DNA of 64,000 bases from Druceiella hillmani (Eukaryota; Arthropoda; Insecta; Lepidoptera; Hepialidae), in NCBI GenBank assembly GCA_039881145.1, contig JAYKKI010000009.1:14186501-14250500 (forward strand), given 5' to 3'. A program made the translations under genes and the position numbers. Below the pieces are notes generated by a model. It was not told where the DNA came from. It ran no database searches and was given only the letters and a program-made list of their open reading frames with translations. Of the stretch, positions 26,046 to 37,870 are shown one piece after another (within the stretch, counting starts at the first letter, position 1; every line of letters starts with the position of its first letter).

Positions 26046-26685
26046 GCATGGTGTATAGTTATTTTTAAAGTGGAGCAATATAATTTTTGGAAAAGTTAGT
26101 CATGTTGAAGGAAAAATAAAGAAAAGATAATGGCTAAATATCTATTCCGTTTTGAAGCATTATCCTTACCGTTACGGTTAAACTTGGTAAAAGAGGGTGG
26201 TTACAGAGAAATAAGTAGTGTTGTAAAAAAAAAGAAACGTCTTTGCTTGGATTGATTCTGCCGCAGCGATAACAGTTTAGTAACGCTTACACTTGACGTT
26301 CGTGATATTTAGTAGATAATTTTAATGAGTAAAAAACATTTATCATGGTAAACAATTTTAAATATAACCATTAAAATATATATTTTTTGTTCTCTTAATA
26401 TCTAAAAAAATTGCCAATAAAACATTAAATACTACAACGTTAAAGAAGTTACACTTTGTGTGAATCATAACACACCGTTTTGTTTTTGTCAGAAAAACTG
26501 AATCTTTTTATGGAAGAGAAATACCAATTTGTACGTTATATCCTTTTCGTTGTTAGATAACAGGCCTTATATTTATTACGTTGATTGAAAACACTCAAGA
26601 ATCTGATAGTCAAGACCTGTTTTCACGGTTGTTGTTTTAACCACTTAGACAAACAACGACATTCTCATAGGGCCATAAGACAAAT
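26046..26685. other. AT-rich non-coding, nothing recognised
   Basis: No repeats, coding signs or RNA genes seen. Confidence 0.55.
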
Positions 26686-26689
26686 AAAT

Positions 26690-27000
26690 AGCCACTGTCA
26701 ATGAAACAAAATCGCGGATTCTTGCATTCATACATCAACTGCGATGCGCTTACAGCAAACACGACCTACCAGCCCGACATCCCGATAGAACGAGGTAAAA
26801 TATTACAAACATCGCAGCGCTCCTCATTCACCCCTTGCCTTTTAAGTGGAAGCGGTTCCACGTCAGACATCTAAAAAATTTCGCTCATTAACTAGGTGAG
26901 AACGAGCAAGGCATGAGTGATGCTAAGCATTTGTCATCTTGCGGGATGAGACAGTCGGCGGTATAATCGAAAGAGTAATTCTCTGAAATGTTATACATCG
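26690..27000. promoter_or_regulatory. GC-raised island
   Basis: Contains many CpG words (ATCGCGGATTC, GCGATGCGC, CCCGACATCCCG, ATCGCAGCGCTCC, GCGGGATGAG) and no repeats or sustained frame. Candidate conserved non-coding element on composition alone. Confidence 0.27.
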
Positions 27001-27307
27001 GTTTTTGGGCTGTTTGTATATGGGAAGTTTTAGGCTATGAGTATACTGAAGAGATGGCACAGCCAAGGAGCAAGAAAGGCATGTAGATAGTTGAAAAGAA
27101 AAAAATAAAGGATTTGATAAGCCTATTCCGAATAAGTGGAAATTGGTGTATAATCGTTTCGGTAAATGCCGAAAAACTGAAACGTACTAAATAAATGAAA
27201 GGCTGCTAGTTCCATATCTTAGAGGCTTGGTCAACATTTTCAAAATAAATGATCGGACTGTTACCCACGGTTATTGAATAGTTAATTAAATTATTACTTA
27301 TTTATTT

Positions 27308-27430
27308 ATTATTGGTACATAAACAGTAATATTTTTGACAATTATTGGCACATAAACAGTAATATTTTTGACGATTATTGGCACATAAACAATAATATTA
27401 TTGGCTCATAAAAAGTAATATTTTTGACGA
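27308..27430 (+). repeat. Short tandem array, ~33-bp unit, four copies
   Basis: The unit reads approximately ATTATTGGCACATAAACAG then TAATATTTTTGACG. Copies 1, 2 and 4 are complete; copy 3 lacks the second half. Copies differ by one to three bases, so the expansion is fairly recent. Confidence 0.85.
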
Positions 27431-27866
27431 TTCGACTCGAAAAGGCATTTGATTTTGAAAGGCATTTGAGACAGGTGATTTTTTTATGATAACACCATAA
27501 TGAGGAGGTAGGTGATTAATTAGGTGTTGCAATTGTAATCTAATATTCTTTCAAATGAATGAAGTAAATAATACGTAAGGAATTTATTCAATGAAACATA
27601 AGGTCAAATAATTAAATAGTACAAAATATTTGAAGTTGGCCAATTTAATTCGGCAAAATTATTATAAATATAAGCATAAAATACATTAAATGTCACTTTG
27701 TTCTATGTAGAAGTCACTAATTTATCTAATTATTGATAAAAGTTAAAGTTGAGGGTCCAAAGAGACCATGATTTTAAAAATGTTCGTTTAGGGTACCGGT
27801 TAGCCTATTGACTGAAGCAAAATACCCTACATATATTGGTGCAACATTTTGATAAAAAGAAAGGAT
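27431..27866. other. AT-rich non-coding
   Basis: Nothing recognised apart from the short repeated word AAAGGCATTTGA at 27440-27470. Confidence 0.5.
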
Positions 27867-27868
27867 TA

Positions 27869-27952
<84 letters not shown>

Positions 27953-27962
27953 AATATACATG

Positions 27963-28014
<52 letters not shown>

Positions 28015-28054
28015 TATATACATATATATATATAAATATACATGTATATATATA

Positions 28055-28095
<41 letters not shown>

Positions 28096-28096
28096 T
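27867..28096. repeat. Long compound (TA)n array
   Basis: About 230 bp of alternating AT with interspersed ACAT, AAAT and TTTA interruptions. The block TATAAATATACATGTATATA occurs twice (about 27949 and 28029), so the interrupted unit itself has been tandemly duplicated with a period near 80 bp. The block is close to self-complementary around ACATGT, giving strong hairpin potential. Confidence 0.92.
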
Positions 28097-28279
28097 ATAG
28101 GTTTCTGTTATTCGTGGAGTATTAAGTTGAAAGTGCTGAAAAAGTGAAATGCTATCAATTACACTATGGGCAAGCTTATAAAGAAATATGTCGTCAGTAT
28201 GACTTCTTCATTAACCTAGAGTATTTAATTTATACTATGAAACACTTCTTCGTATAACAGAATATAACATCGTATAACA

Positions 28280-29205
28280 GTATAACAGAATAATATTTTG
28301 CTTTATCGTGTTCTGTAGGCGACGGTGCACGAATATATTTTGAACCCTTTCGATGCGGTCAGAGTATTTTTTAAAAATTGGGTGCCTTACCACATAGCCG
28401 TATTCGAGCTGACTGCATACAAGTGAAAAAAAATGTATTATTTTTAAAATCCTTTCTCATTTTGAAACAAAATCCAATATCTTCGCATATGATATTTTGA
28501 TCGTTTTTGGGTCGTACAATATCCACATAATTTTCAATAATTTTATAAAATTTAAAATAGTCTATGAATACGCTTAGCATATAAAAGTTTCTTGCTTAAG
28601 TCAATCATAAAAATGCCGAACAATAGTTCCTGAGGTATGCTTCACTTTCGCTAGATGAGAACCCATTAATCATAACGCGATACTTCTTGTTTTCCAAATA
28701 TGATTGAATCCATCTCAGCGAGTGACCATGCATACCGTAGCATTGCAATTAATAGCGCGGTTTACTTTATCAAAATCCTTGCAGAAATCAATGTAGTACG
28801 TGCGTGGACTTGCTCGCATTTATCTAATGCATTTGTATTATCTTTTTTCTATTCAACAATAATCGTCAATATAGACATTTTTGGTAAGACGCGATGCTGA
28901 TTACGAGCGAAATGCAATTTTATATGACATTAAAATTTTATAAATCGGGATCTCAAAAAATATACTAAAAATAGACAGAATTGTTAAAGGATGACAATTA
29001 AATATTTTATTTTAGTCAGCCGTTTTGTGTATATGTTATGTGGCCCATTTTCCGGGATTTTGGAAAGTTACTGTGCTAATAATAGACTAAATATATTTAA
29101 GTGCATGGCCACTGTTCTAACAAAGACAGCGGGTATTCAATCAGGACCTGGTCTGTTTTGGGCACCCAAATTTAAAAAGTGTTTTAAGAATATCTTTCCG
29201 AGGTA
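28280..29205 (-). pseudogene. Non-LTR retrotransposon RT fragment, minus strand
   Basis: Minus-strand translation in shifting frames follows the RT domain. It starts at RPGPD(stop)IPAVFV (about 29155) and continues PLTILSIFSIFFE (about 28990). A QHxxLPKxS block and YIDFCKDFDKVNRA (motif A) follow near 28780. Then come RWIQSYLENKKYRVMINGF and LYAKRIHRLF near 28570-28581, where YADD is expected, and a C-terminal part IGFCFKMRKDF and LEYGYVVRHPIFKKYSDRIE. The two catalytic Asp of the YADD box are replaced by Lys-Arg and there are many frameshifts and stops, so it is dead. The pattern fits the Jockey/CR1-type group; clade is not certain. Confidence 0.78.
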
Positions 29206-29239
29206 AGGTAAGTTTTAAAAATATTAACCATTAAACATT

Positions 29240-29745
29240 TATTGATCCGAACGATTATCTTAAGTCAACTCTGTCTATCTTGGGTACTCTATTTACCGCA
29301 AATATTTTATTGTCACGCAATCCACCTTTACAATTGCGGAAAGTTACATCGCTATATTGACGGGATTTTGAGAGCAATTTTCTGGTACGCATTGAATTAT
29401 TTCATTTTCTTCTCATGACTGCTTTTCTTTGACTGCAATTCATAATATTTCGACCGGATGGATTAATTTTCCTGTTTGATCTCCCCAATTGATTTGAATT
29501 GTTAACAAGTTTGCATTGGACTTATTAAATGTGTTCGATATAAAGCTTACGCTTGCTTTCACATAGCTCATTACTTCATGATATTTTTAGCTAAATTAGT
29601 ATTTATTTCTTCCTTCAAATTTTTAAATTGTTTTGTCAATATGTGCTCTAAGTTTGTTGAAGTCGAAAGACAATAGAGACTATTCATGAACAGCATGTAT
29701 TTATGCAAATTTTGATCGTTTGCAATCAGCGCACTTCCGTTTGTT
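29240..29745 (-). pseudogene. LINE ORF1-like remnant adjoining the RT relic
   Basis: On the minus strand, fragments EHILTKQFKNLKEEINTNLA, YVKASVSFISNTFN and IIQCVPENCSQNP are in the order seen in gag-like ORF1 proteins of insect non-LTR elements: a coiled-coil-rich region, then an I(Q/H)CVPE block. It lies immediately upstream (in element orientation) of the RT relic at 28280-29205, with no room for an endonuclease domain. Many stops. Identification is from remembered family pattern and is less certain than the RT. Confidence 0.5.
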
Positions 29746-29959
29746 TTTATTCCTTAATAATATTGAAGTGAAATTTCATCGAAGAACTGAAGCATATTAT
29801 AAGATAATTTATTTGTTATTAAATCAACAACTTTAGCGCCATTTTTAGCAATTTCTCGCTAACAACTGTAGTAACAACTTTTTTATTATATGTTAGGTTG
29901 CTATTCGGTATGCCAGTTATTATTGAAACGTGTAACTTACCGAATGCAAAAGTGGATAA

Positions 29960-30045
29960 CGTTTTATCGTAAAAATATTTTGGGCGAAGATTCGAACTCG
30001 GGTTCCGTTGTGCAGAATGGTTTGATTCGGCCACAGCGGCCAACG
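29960..30045 (-). mobile_element. tRNA-derived SINE head or tRNA relic
   Basis: On the minus strand, TGGCCGAATCA (A-box-like, about 30023-30033) is followed at suitable distance by AGTTCGAATCT (B-box-like, 29989-29999). These are the spacing and order of an RNA polymerase III internal promoter. The flanks do not pair into an acceptor stem, so it is not a functional tRNA gene. It differs from the head at 38.4 kb. Confidence 0.4.
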
Positions 30046-30049
30046 AAAC

Positions 30050-30645
30050 AACGGATTTGTATTAAAGCGTTTTCTTTTAATATGTGTTTATAAATCTTAA
30101 TGTTATTATTACTACGCTAATTTTTATTAATTTTGGTTAAATCGGCCATTTTTTAAAATATAAATACTTCCTTTTTTATTATTTGCTATTAATAAGTGAG
30201 AACTACAGTTTTTTAATCTATCACTTCGTAAAAACATTGAAATCCAAAAACGGCAACAACTTTCTCTTCCATTGCATTTACACAACGCTATACGGTATTC
30301 GAGTGAACGACGTCAATGCTTTCATCGTTCACTTGCAGTCGTGCGTGTGATAAGCGAAAATCCAAGATAACTCTTATATTTGAGTAAAAGATTTCTCTTT
30401 CCACCCGCAGTGAATTTCTTGGTGGAAGACTTGATTTATATTATATAAAACATGTTTCAGTGCGGGCACACTTAATGTGATAAAGTTTAGTCCAAGTGTT
30501 ACATGAAGTGACAATATTTTTGTTGTATTATAATGATTAGGCCGATTTCAATGTTTTGACTAATAAATTAAGTGTACTAAACCTACCTTTGCATAGAATG
30601 TGGGTCACAATATTTTATAAAATATAATTAATATTTGCAATATAA
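30050..30645. other. Non-coding, with a mildly GC-raised segment
   Basis: Segment 30240-30420 has words such as CGAGTGAACGACGTCAATG and TTTCCACCCGCAGTG, but no recognised gene. The rest is AT-rich. Confidence 0.45.
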
Positions 30646-30649
30646 AGTA

Positions 30650-32014
30650 ATTTATGAAACTTCTGTCTTTAATTTTTATACGCTTATCTCTACCTAGAGT
30701 TCTGTTAAATAATTATGAATCAACCAATATAATGCCTCCTGAAATTATATCTATGTTTAAGTACTGGTACAATAATAAAAAAAACACAGTGAGGTGGGCG
30801 GATAGTGAGTCGGACGAATATGGTCTTGAGTGCGGGGTGCGTCAGGGGGTTTGACCTCACCCAAACTGTTTAATAAATATGTAAACGGGTTGATTGGAGA
30901 GCTGAGCAGTTCCGGAATCGGATGTCATATAGACGGAGTTTGCGTTAATAACAACAGCTACGCGGACGACATGGTGCTGCTCAGCCCTTCTATCGGCGCG
31001 TTACGCAAGCTGCTACGTATATGTGAACTGTACGCAGAGGATCACGGGCTCCGATACAATGTAAAAAAAAAGTGTGTTTATGATTTTTAGAGTACCCAAA
31101 AAACAATATCCAGGTCACTCGGTAGCCCCCTATGACACATCTTTAAATAGAGTCACTCATTTTAAATATCTGGGTCATTGGGTCAATGAAGACCTCAAGG
31201 ACAACATGGATATGGACAGGGAACGCAGGGCGTTGACTGTGCGCTGCAATATGTTGGCTCGAAGATTTGCACGATTCACGGGACCAGTAAAGATTACACT
31301 GTTTAGGGCATTCTGCCAGACTTTCTACTTGTGCAGTTTGTGGGTTAATTATACGCGGCGGGCATTTGACGCCTTGCGGGTACAATATAATAACGCGTTC
31401 AGGGTCTTGATGGGGCTTCCGCGGCACTGCAGCGCCAGTGGTATGTTTGCGCAGGCGCGCGTGGACGACTTTCATGCTATAATGCGCAAGCGCAGTGCGT
31501 CCATGATGGCGAGGGTGCCGGGAAGCTCCAGCAATGTGCTGGTCACGTGCGCGGGCCGACTGGACCTACTTCTTTTGACACACGGGATAGGCCTACATGC
31601 GCCATTATGATTTAAGTTAAATGAAATTGTGATTGAGTTAATTAAATTAATTGATTTTATTACTATTTTACTTTGAATTTGATTTCAGTAGTTTTTGACT
31701 TGTTATATTTCATTTTATATAATTTGACCTGACTTAAGTAATTTAATTTGGTGTAGTTTGATACTATTTAATTTTATCTGATTTAATTGACTTAATTTAT
31801 TATGATTTAATTTGTATTAATTTTAAATTTTTTTACTCCAATTGGGTTTAACTCCATTTAGTATTGATTTTATTTTATTGCATATTTTATGATTTTATAA
31901 TGATGTAATTATTCACTATTTATACTAACATTAGATTAAGAATATTGTTACCTATTAACACAATTGTATGGACTATGTCTGAAATAAAATCTTATTATTA
32001 TTATTATTATTATT
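30650..32014 (+). mobile_element. 5'-truncated CR1-type LINE with (TTA)n tail
   Basis: The segment carries the RT palm and C-terminal region (separate entry), a ~370-bp AT-rich 3' UTR with many TGATTTAATTT-like words (31613-31985), and an end GTCTGAAATAAAATC followed by (TTA)n (31993-32014). Such short-repeat tails without poly(A) are typical of CR1-group LINEs and this exact end type is common in Lepidoptera. The 5' part (endonuclease and RT fingers) is missing. Coding GC is far above the flanks, so insertion is relatively recent. Confidence 0.8.
30654..31610 (+). pseudogene. CR1-type RT, C-terminal part, two frameshifts
   Basis: Fragments join in order. PPEEIISMFKYWYNN-like fingers come first, then LECGVRQGG with a one-base loss in a G5 run (30845-30849), then LTSPKLFNKYVNGLI. 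The catalytic box YADDM (30959-30970) is intact and is followed by LRKLLRICELYAEDHG. A one-base gain in an A9 run (31063-31071) precedes FRVPKKQYPG and the thumb (HFKYLGHWVNEDL), and the C-terminal region ends at a natural stop at 31610. Apart from the two homopolymer indels the frame is open. Those indels may be true lesions or sequencing errors. Truncation at the 5' end removes the endonuclease in any case. Confidence 0.8.
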
Positions 32015-33589
32015 TTTAATATTTCGGCACTATTGTGGTATTGGAATATTCTTACTAAGGTTGGAACAAAAGCCAACTATATATCATATAAAATGATAAT
32101 CGTAGTGATAAATGAGTTCAGAATTGTTTTTGCTACTAGGTGACGTAACATGAATAGAATAAGAATATACTAAACATTAATAACAATATATTTAGACATT
32201 ATGTTGAGAAATTGTTTTCCGCATAGGGAAGATATTAAACGTGAAATAAGATGTTGAAAAACTTTTTGTTTGGGAACGATTTTACAGAAATGAACATACT
32301 AAATAAATAGTTTAAAAGGTTGTGTTAAATCATTTCATTAGATTGTCATTAGCCAAGAACTATTGAAACAGATATACCGAAGATATAGGCGTGCTCATTA
32401 TATTACTAATCCCGCATTCAATTTGTTTTGTTTTCCTTTCCTACATTGATTGGATAATAATTAAAGAAAATAGGTACAAGTTTTTTAGCGTACAGTCAAA
32501 AACGAAACAATATTGAAAAGAACTACAGATAGGGTATATGATTATACTAATGTAATAACAGTTTTCAATAATAAACCCTCTATGAATTACCTCACGAAAA
32601 AAATAAAGGCAATGTAAATAATTAACAAAAGAAATTATAAAATATTTAAAAATAAAATTGAACATAATTAGGAAGAAAGGGAAGTTGCGATTGAAACAGG
32701 TTAGGAGAGATTAAGCCTGGTCGTAGAAGATCCCTTAATTCGTGATTGTATCTATCTGAGAGGTATTTATGTCAAGAGACTTAGCAAGAAACCAAACGTT
32801 TTCCAGCTAATTATTTATGCGTTTTAATAAATTCAGAATGATACAGTTTCCAGTATGGTGACAAGTGGGACATGTGTTTTAATAAAATGCTAATGGAATC
32901 TGTACAGTACAAAATATGAGCGACAAAAATGTGTAAATTAAAAATATTTTAAAATGACAAGTATGTGGTTCAATGACCAAGCTAAAGAAAAACAAATCTT
33001 TTCAAGTAGTCTATCTGTATGATCACAGGCGCATCATGAAAACAAAATGTAACGAATTTAAATAATAGGACATAATTATTATTTTGCAAAATCTGGGAAA
33101 AAATGTACAATGCTAAATATTTTTAAGTCTTTGTCTATCGATTTTTCAGTTAAGTCGTTAAGGAAATTTAGATGTCAATAACTATGGCAGTTATTTGAGA
33201 CTAGAAAATAAATTGAGAAATTTTGATGCAATATTGAAACAATGTAGAAAATAAAGACACGATGAATCACTGGCCACATATCTCACGATCATAATCATTT
33301 AGATAAGCAACATAATCCACGAAACCGAAGTAGCAAGCTAGAATCTTATTTGAAAATGATTTAAATCAGCGTTCGGCAACCACAGCCCGAGAATGTAAGA
33401 GGGATCTTTAAGGAAATTTAGTCTGGAATTGATATCAACATAATACACGCGATAGTACTTGAGTCTGATAATATAGACGATCAAGTTATTCATATCATAT
33501 AAACCTTTTAACATTTTTCAAGGGAACCTCCAATCATTTTTCATTTCAAACGTAAAATATTATGGAATTTGAAATATTGGCTTTGCTTA
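32015..33589. other. AT-rich non-coding, nothing recognised
   Basis: No repeats, transposon ends or coding signs. A short minus-strand frame at 32441-32665 is low-complexity. Confidence 0.55.
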
Positions 33590-33720
33590 CTGTCGAGCGT
33601 GGGCGTTAGCGGCGCGCGGGCCAGATTCGGCCCTCTCACTTATCGGCTTCTTTGGGCTGAAAGGCCTTAGTGTTCATATTGGCTGCGGAGCGTTTCAGTG
33701 ACATATGTAGGAATATTTTC
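33590..33720. promoter_or_regulatory. Small GC-raised island
   Basis: Contains GAGCGTGGGCGTTAGC and GGCGCGCGGGCCAG, among the most GC-rich words in the window, without repeats or an open frame. It could be a regulatory element or a fragment of a GC-rich transposon. Confidence 0.22.
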
Positions 33721-34164
33721 ATGCACAAAATGTCGATAAATTTGTAGCGTTATCATCCACTTGCCTGAATAATTTTTCTTCGTCTCATTATTTACGATAT
33801 TTTACAGGAACGCCATTCATACATACGTCTTTCGACTCGCTCATCATGTATACTTTAACATACATATGTCCCTCAATTTTTATGATGTTTTGAATAGTTT
33901 CTCTTCATAACAATATTGTCTTTGACGTTACGTTTAATTCCATATCTTTATTTCATACTCACTCGTTCATTTTTTTGAAGATGGGTAATTTTTTAAGTCA
34001 ATCAATGAGCAACATGGTGTTTCAGTTCATATTTATACATGATATCATTATCTCTCTCTGATACCACTGTTTTGCGAGTAAATTTCTCTTAATTATGGAA
34101 ATTAAAACAATAATCAACGAGTGCGATAGTAATCTCGTTGGTTCCAGAATTAAATTCATAATGG
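33721..34164. other. AT-rich non-coding
   Basis: Nothing recognised. Confidence 0.5.
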
Positions 34165-34365
34165 AATTAAGTACATATTAATTTTTTAATGTGATGAACA
34201 TGAAGTATATAATTAATCAGAAATGGCAAAGGGCAGGTCACATTGGTAGGATGGTCAAATATAAGACAAATGGTTAAAAATAATGACGCTATAGAACGGA
34301 CTAATAGGCAAAAAAAGACAAGGCAGACCATACACAGGCTGGGCGGACGCAACTTTACTTTGCAA
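34165..34365 (+). pseudogene. RTE-type LINE, extreme C-terminal fragment
   Basis: Plus-strand translation gives NQKWQRAGHIGRM (34215-34253). After stops and a frameshift it gives KKRQGRPYTGWADATL (about 34307-34357). The pair 'KW..AGHI.RM ... GRP..RWAD' is the hallmark of the C-terminal tail of RTE/BovB-type and related endonuclease-reverse transcriptases. Nothing of the RT domain is visible upstream, so only the tail remains. Confidence 0.7.
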
Positions 34366-35095
34366 AAGAGGGGATAAATATTTTTAAGTCGTCAAAACCC
34401 ATTTTTCCTGTCCGTTTGGATATATATTTGTTTGAACTAGGTGGCCATTAAAACAGCTTTTATATTTTCTACTAACATAAGCGTTGAATTTGTAATGGAA
34501 ATTCGGAGGCGCCATCGGTTATTATTTCGTATCACTTCACTAAATAATTGTATTTTTATTGTATTTCTAATATTTATGATGGTTTTAATTCTCAACGCGG
34601 TGATTCTCTATTTGTTTTCTACTTGATTTAGTAAGGAAGCACTGTGTGTGAAGAGAGCTGAAAATGAAAATGTTTGTCATTTATGCTAAGATAGGAAAAG
34701 TCAATGAAATATATTCTGGTTTTCTTTGGTTGTGAATTATATTTATGAGTTAATTACATGCCGACTTACTTGCCTAATTCTCTGAACTGAAGTTTAGTAT
34801 TTAACCCAGTGGTTCTTATTTTAACTTCATCAATGTAGTATTTCTCAGTATTTAAATATATAATTTGTTTTTTTATGAGACCAATTGAAAAAAACAGTTG
34901 ATATCCAAAAAAAAACCAAAGTATTTTTTCACTTAACAAAAATAAATATGTTAATTTCACAGAACAAACGTAATGGTAATTTAATGACAGTGCCTACCTA
35001 AATATTACCATTTAAATATATAGGGAATCACAAAATAAGTTATCCTTTTAATCCATCTCGTAATGAAGACGTTTTTACTCGCCATCATTTCAAGT
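34366..35095. other. AT-rich non-coding, nothing recognised
   Basis: Short frames on both strands (34441-34626, 34766-34960) are hydrophobic low-complexity translations of AT-rich DNA. Confidence 0.55.
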
Positions 35096-35100
35096 AAAGG

Positions 35101-35206
35101 TCCATCCGCGTTGTCCATCCGCGTTGGGAATCGTAGCAATAATATATACCTTCCAATCGTAGCAATGATACATACCTTCCTATCGTAGCAATAAAACATA
35201 CCATCC
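35101..35206 (+). repeat. Two adjacent short tandem repeats
   Basis: TCCATCCGCGTTG occurs twice back to back (35101-35126). It is followed by three ~26-bp copies of ATCGTAGCAATAATATATACC-type sequence (about 35129-35206) differing by a few bases. Confidence 0.85.
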
Positions 35207-35219
35207 AATCAACGGTGAC

Positions 35220-35560
35220 TGCCCACCGATATATATTTATACTTCGGCAGCCTCATTAGCGATGTAATAATGGGCAGGGATGAAATGCGTAATAGAAAGA
35301 ATCCCACCACGGAGTAGCGCATCACGTCGATATCGATAATACAAGCAAAATAAACTTTTAATTTTCGAATAATGGCATCATTAAAAGTATTATTTGACGG
35401 AGTCGTAATGGGGGGAGACTCGTCAAGAATTAACGGTTCATTGCGTTCCCCGGCAGTTAAAGCGGAACATTAATATTTGATACGAGGTTTATATAGCGAC
35501 TGTGGGCACCGACAGCCCACCCTGCACCCAGTTCCTGTTTCCTGGTAAAATTAATGTAAG
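35220..35560. promoter_or_regulatory. GC-raised island with homeodomain-type words
   Basis: Non-repetitive segment with TAATGGCATCATTA (35370-35383, two TAAT cores facing each other), ACGGAGTCGTAATGGGG, TTCCCCGGCAGTTAAAGC and GGGCACCGACAGCCCACC. No coding frame. The mix of paired TAAT cores and CpG words resembles a conserved developmental enhancer. Composition and motifs only. Confidence 0.33.
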
Positions 35561-37559
35561 TTGCTAGTTTACATTACTACAGTAAGTTATAGTGTTAGAA
35601 ATTGACAGTACATTGAAATTGTGTAATATTCGTTTAGTTTTGTACTCAATGGAATACATACATACAGATAAACATACGATTCATTAAATAATACTGAATA
35701 ATATCTAACAAATATACAAACAGTATCCTACATTATATAATGAAATTTACGTAGCTATTTAATTGCTCCAAAATAACGAATTGGCTCCAAAATAATTTTA
35801 ATTATAGTTAGTGAATATGTCGATATTAATAAATTAGGTTAGTGCAGCCATATAAAGAAGCGACGAAATATAAAAATAAATATTTCAATGTAATAAATTA
35901 TTTGTTCTTTAGATTTTACCTGCACCAAATTTCGACTGATGCGAAATAAATTCATGCATGTAACATGGTTTACGTAATTGTTAAGATCTTTTATTTTCTC
36001 AACACATATTGCAAAGTCACACATCGCAAGTTCCACATATCACAAGTTTATATTATGCAATTTAGTAAAGTCAAAGATCAACCTGTATGTGAGTAATTAG
36101 TGATAATTTCAAGTTATTATTTATTTCTTGGAACGAATTTAAATATGAGATAAAGTAAATATATTATGAGATACTCGCCAAACATTTTTAAATTTGTTTA
36201 TTTTTGTGAGTGTAGCTGCGGATAATAGCTATAAATTTTGTAGTTCGTCGTTATCTCTAAAACTACTAAGATCAAAATTTAAAATACAGCAAAGTTGAGA
36301 CTTAATTTTAAAGCGTAAATTAATGTAAATACTTTGTCCAGAGACACTTGCCGCGAATAACAGCTAAAATTTTCATAATTCTCCAACTCCAAAACTACTG
36401 AGACTATAGCTAGAAAAAAGGTACAAAGAAACCAAATGGTATAAATAAAGCGATATTTAATATGAGTTCAATACCTTGGAATCTTTTGCTTGCCAAGTTT
36501 TCCACCGTCGAAGTTGCCAACGCTCTACGCGAGAAAAAAATGTCTTCCGTTTAATGGATTAATCTGTTTTAATGGATTAACTCTACACAATATCATCTAA
36601 AGACAAATAAAATACTCGTAGAACTGTATTTTTCTTGGCTGATATTGCTTAATGATTTTGGTATTTCAAATACTATTTTGTTACTTATTTAATGACAATT
36701 TATAGCAATTTTCATATTTGAAAATCTTAGTGACATCTTATCTGAAATTGATGGTAAAGAAAAAATATTACTTTTTGAAATTTCTGGAAAAAAATGATAT
36801 TTCGTCCATTTTTGTTGTTCCAGTGTTCATTAATATATGGTATGACGTCTAAGGTGCTATACATTTAAAATAAGCCAGATTAGACGAGAAGGATATTGCT
36901 ATGAATGTTACAATCCGGAAATGATATTATATTTATTAATAACAATCACTATTGTTTAAATATAGGTGTGTTTTCCTTTATTGTTTTGTCAATCAATCTG
37001 GAACTTGAACTGCATAATATTTTTGCTTTAGACCAATTTCTTTTTGACTGCAAATAAATATGTAATGAATATCTGAAAAAATATATTATATCGAGTTAAA
37101 CATATTTACAAAAATATATTATAAAATTCTTGAGATATTAGTACATTTTTCCTAACATTTACTCGCAGACTATTAAATATTTCGAAATACATTTTTGTCA
37201 TAATTTTAAATAGACTGATGGTCAAACTCACAGTATTAAACCAAATAATTTTATTATTATTTTCAAGGCAAATTAAATTTAAAGAAAAATAGTCTTATTT
37301 CACTTTCCAACGTAACATGTCTGTGTAAAAATATTTTTGACGACCTTCGAAACTAAATTCCAAACATATCTTAATTTTTGATTTTGGTTAAAACTAATGC
37401 TAACTTGTATATTTAAAATTCACACTTTATTTGGCGTCATGATACAATCACATTGCAATAAGTCTAACTGGATTCCGCATAAGCTCTTTCATAAAAACGA
37501 TGATTAATAGTATAACCCAGGCGGTGTAATCAGGAATGGTGTTTACAAATTACGTACGT
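35561..37559. other. AT-rich non-coding, nothing recognised
   Basis: No coding signs, microsatellites or transposon ends seen. Confidence 0.55.
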
Positions 37560-37870
37560 GCATTTAATGGAGTTGTTGAGTTTATTTTAAGCTCCCAAAA
37601 TTGCCTCATATCCATATCAATAACCGTTGTATAAAAACGAATGAAAACTTCGCAGCACTACAAGCCACTGTTGTAATATAAATAAGGACGTGTACTTGTT
37701 TCACGTTTTATGAAGCGTCGTATTTTTGCCTCGGCCAATAACCGTAAACTTTAGATGGAGAATAAAATTAAGGAATATATCCTTTATAAATATGAGATTC
37801 GTTTAATCAAAAAAGCGGCCATTGTTGTCTTCAATGAAAGCACATCTCTGCGAAGGCTCCAAAATTAGGG
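37560..37870. promoter_or_regulatory. Candidate regulatory island with Sox- and Hox-like words
   Basis: Moderately GC-raised, non-repetitive. Visible words include TTTTATGAAG (about 37707), CGGCCAATAACCGTAAAC (about 37732) and GCGGCCATTGTTGTC (about 37815), the last with an ATTGTT Sox-type core. No open frame. Regulatory role is inferred. Confidence 0.3.
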
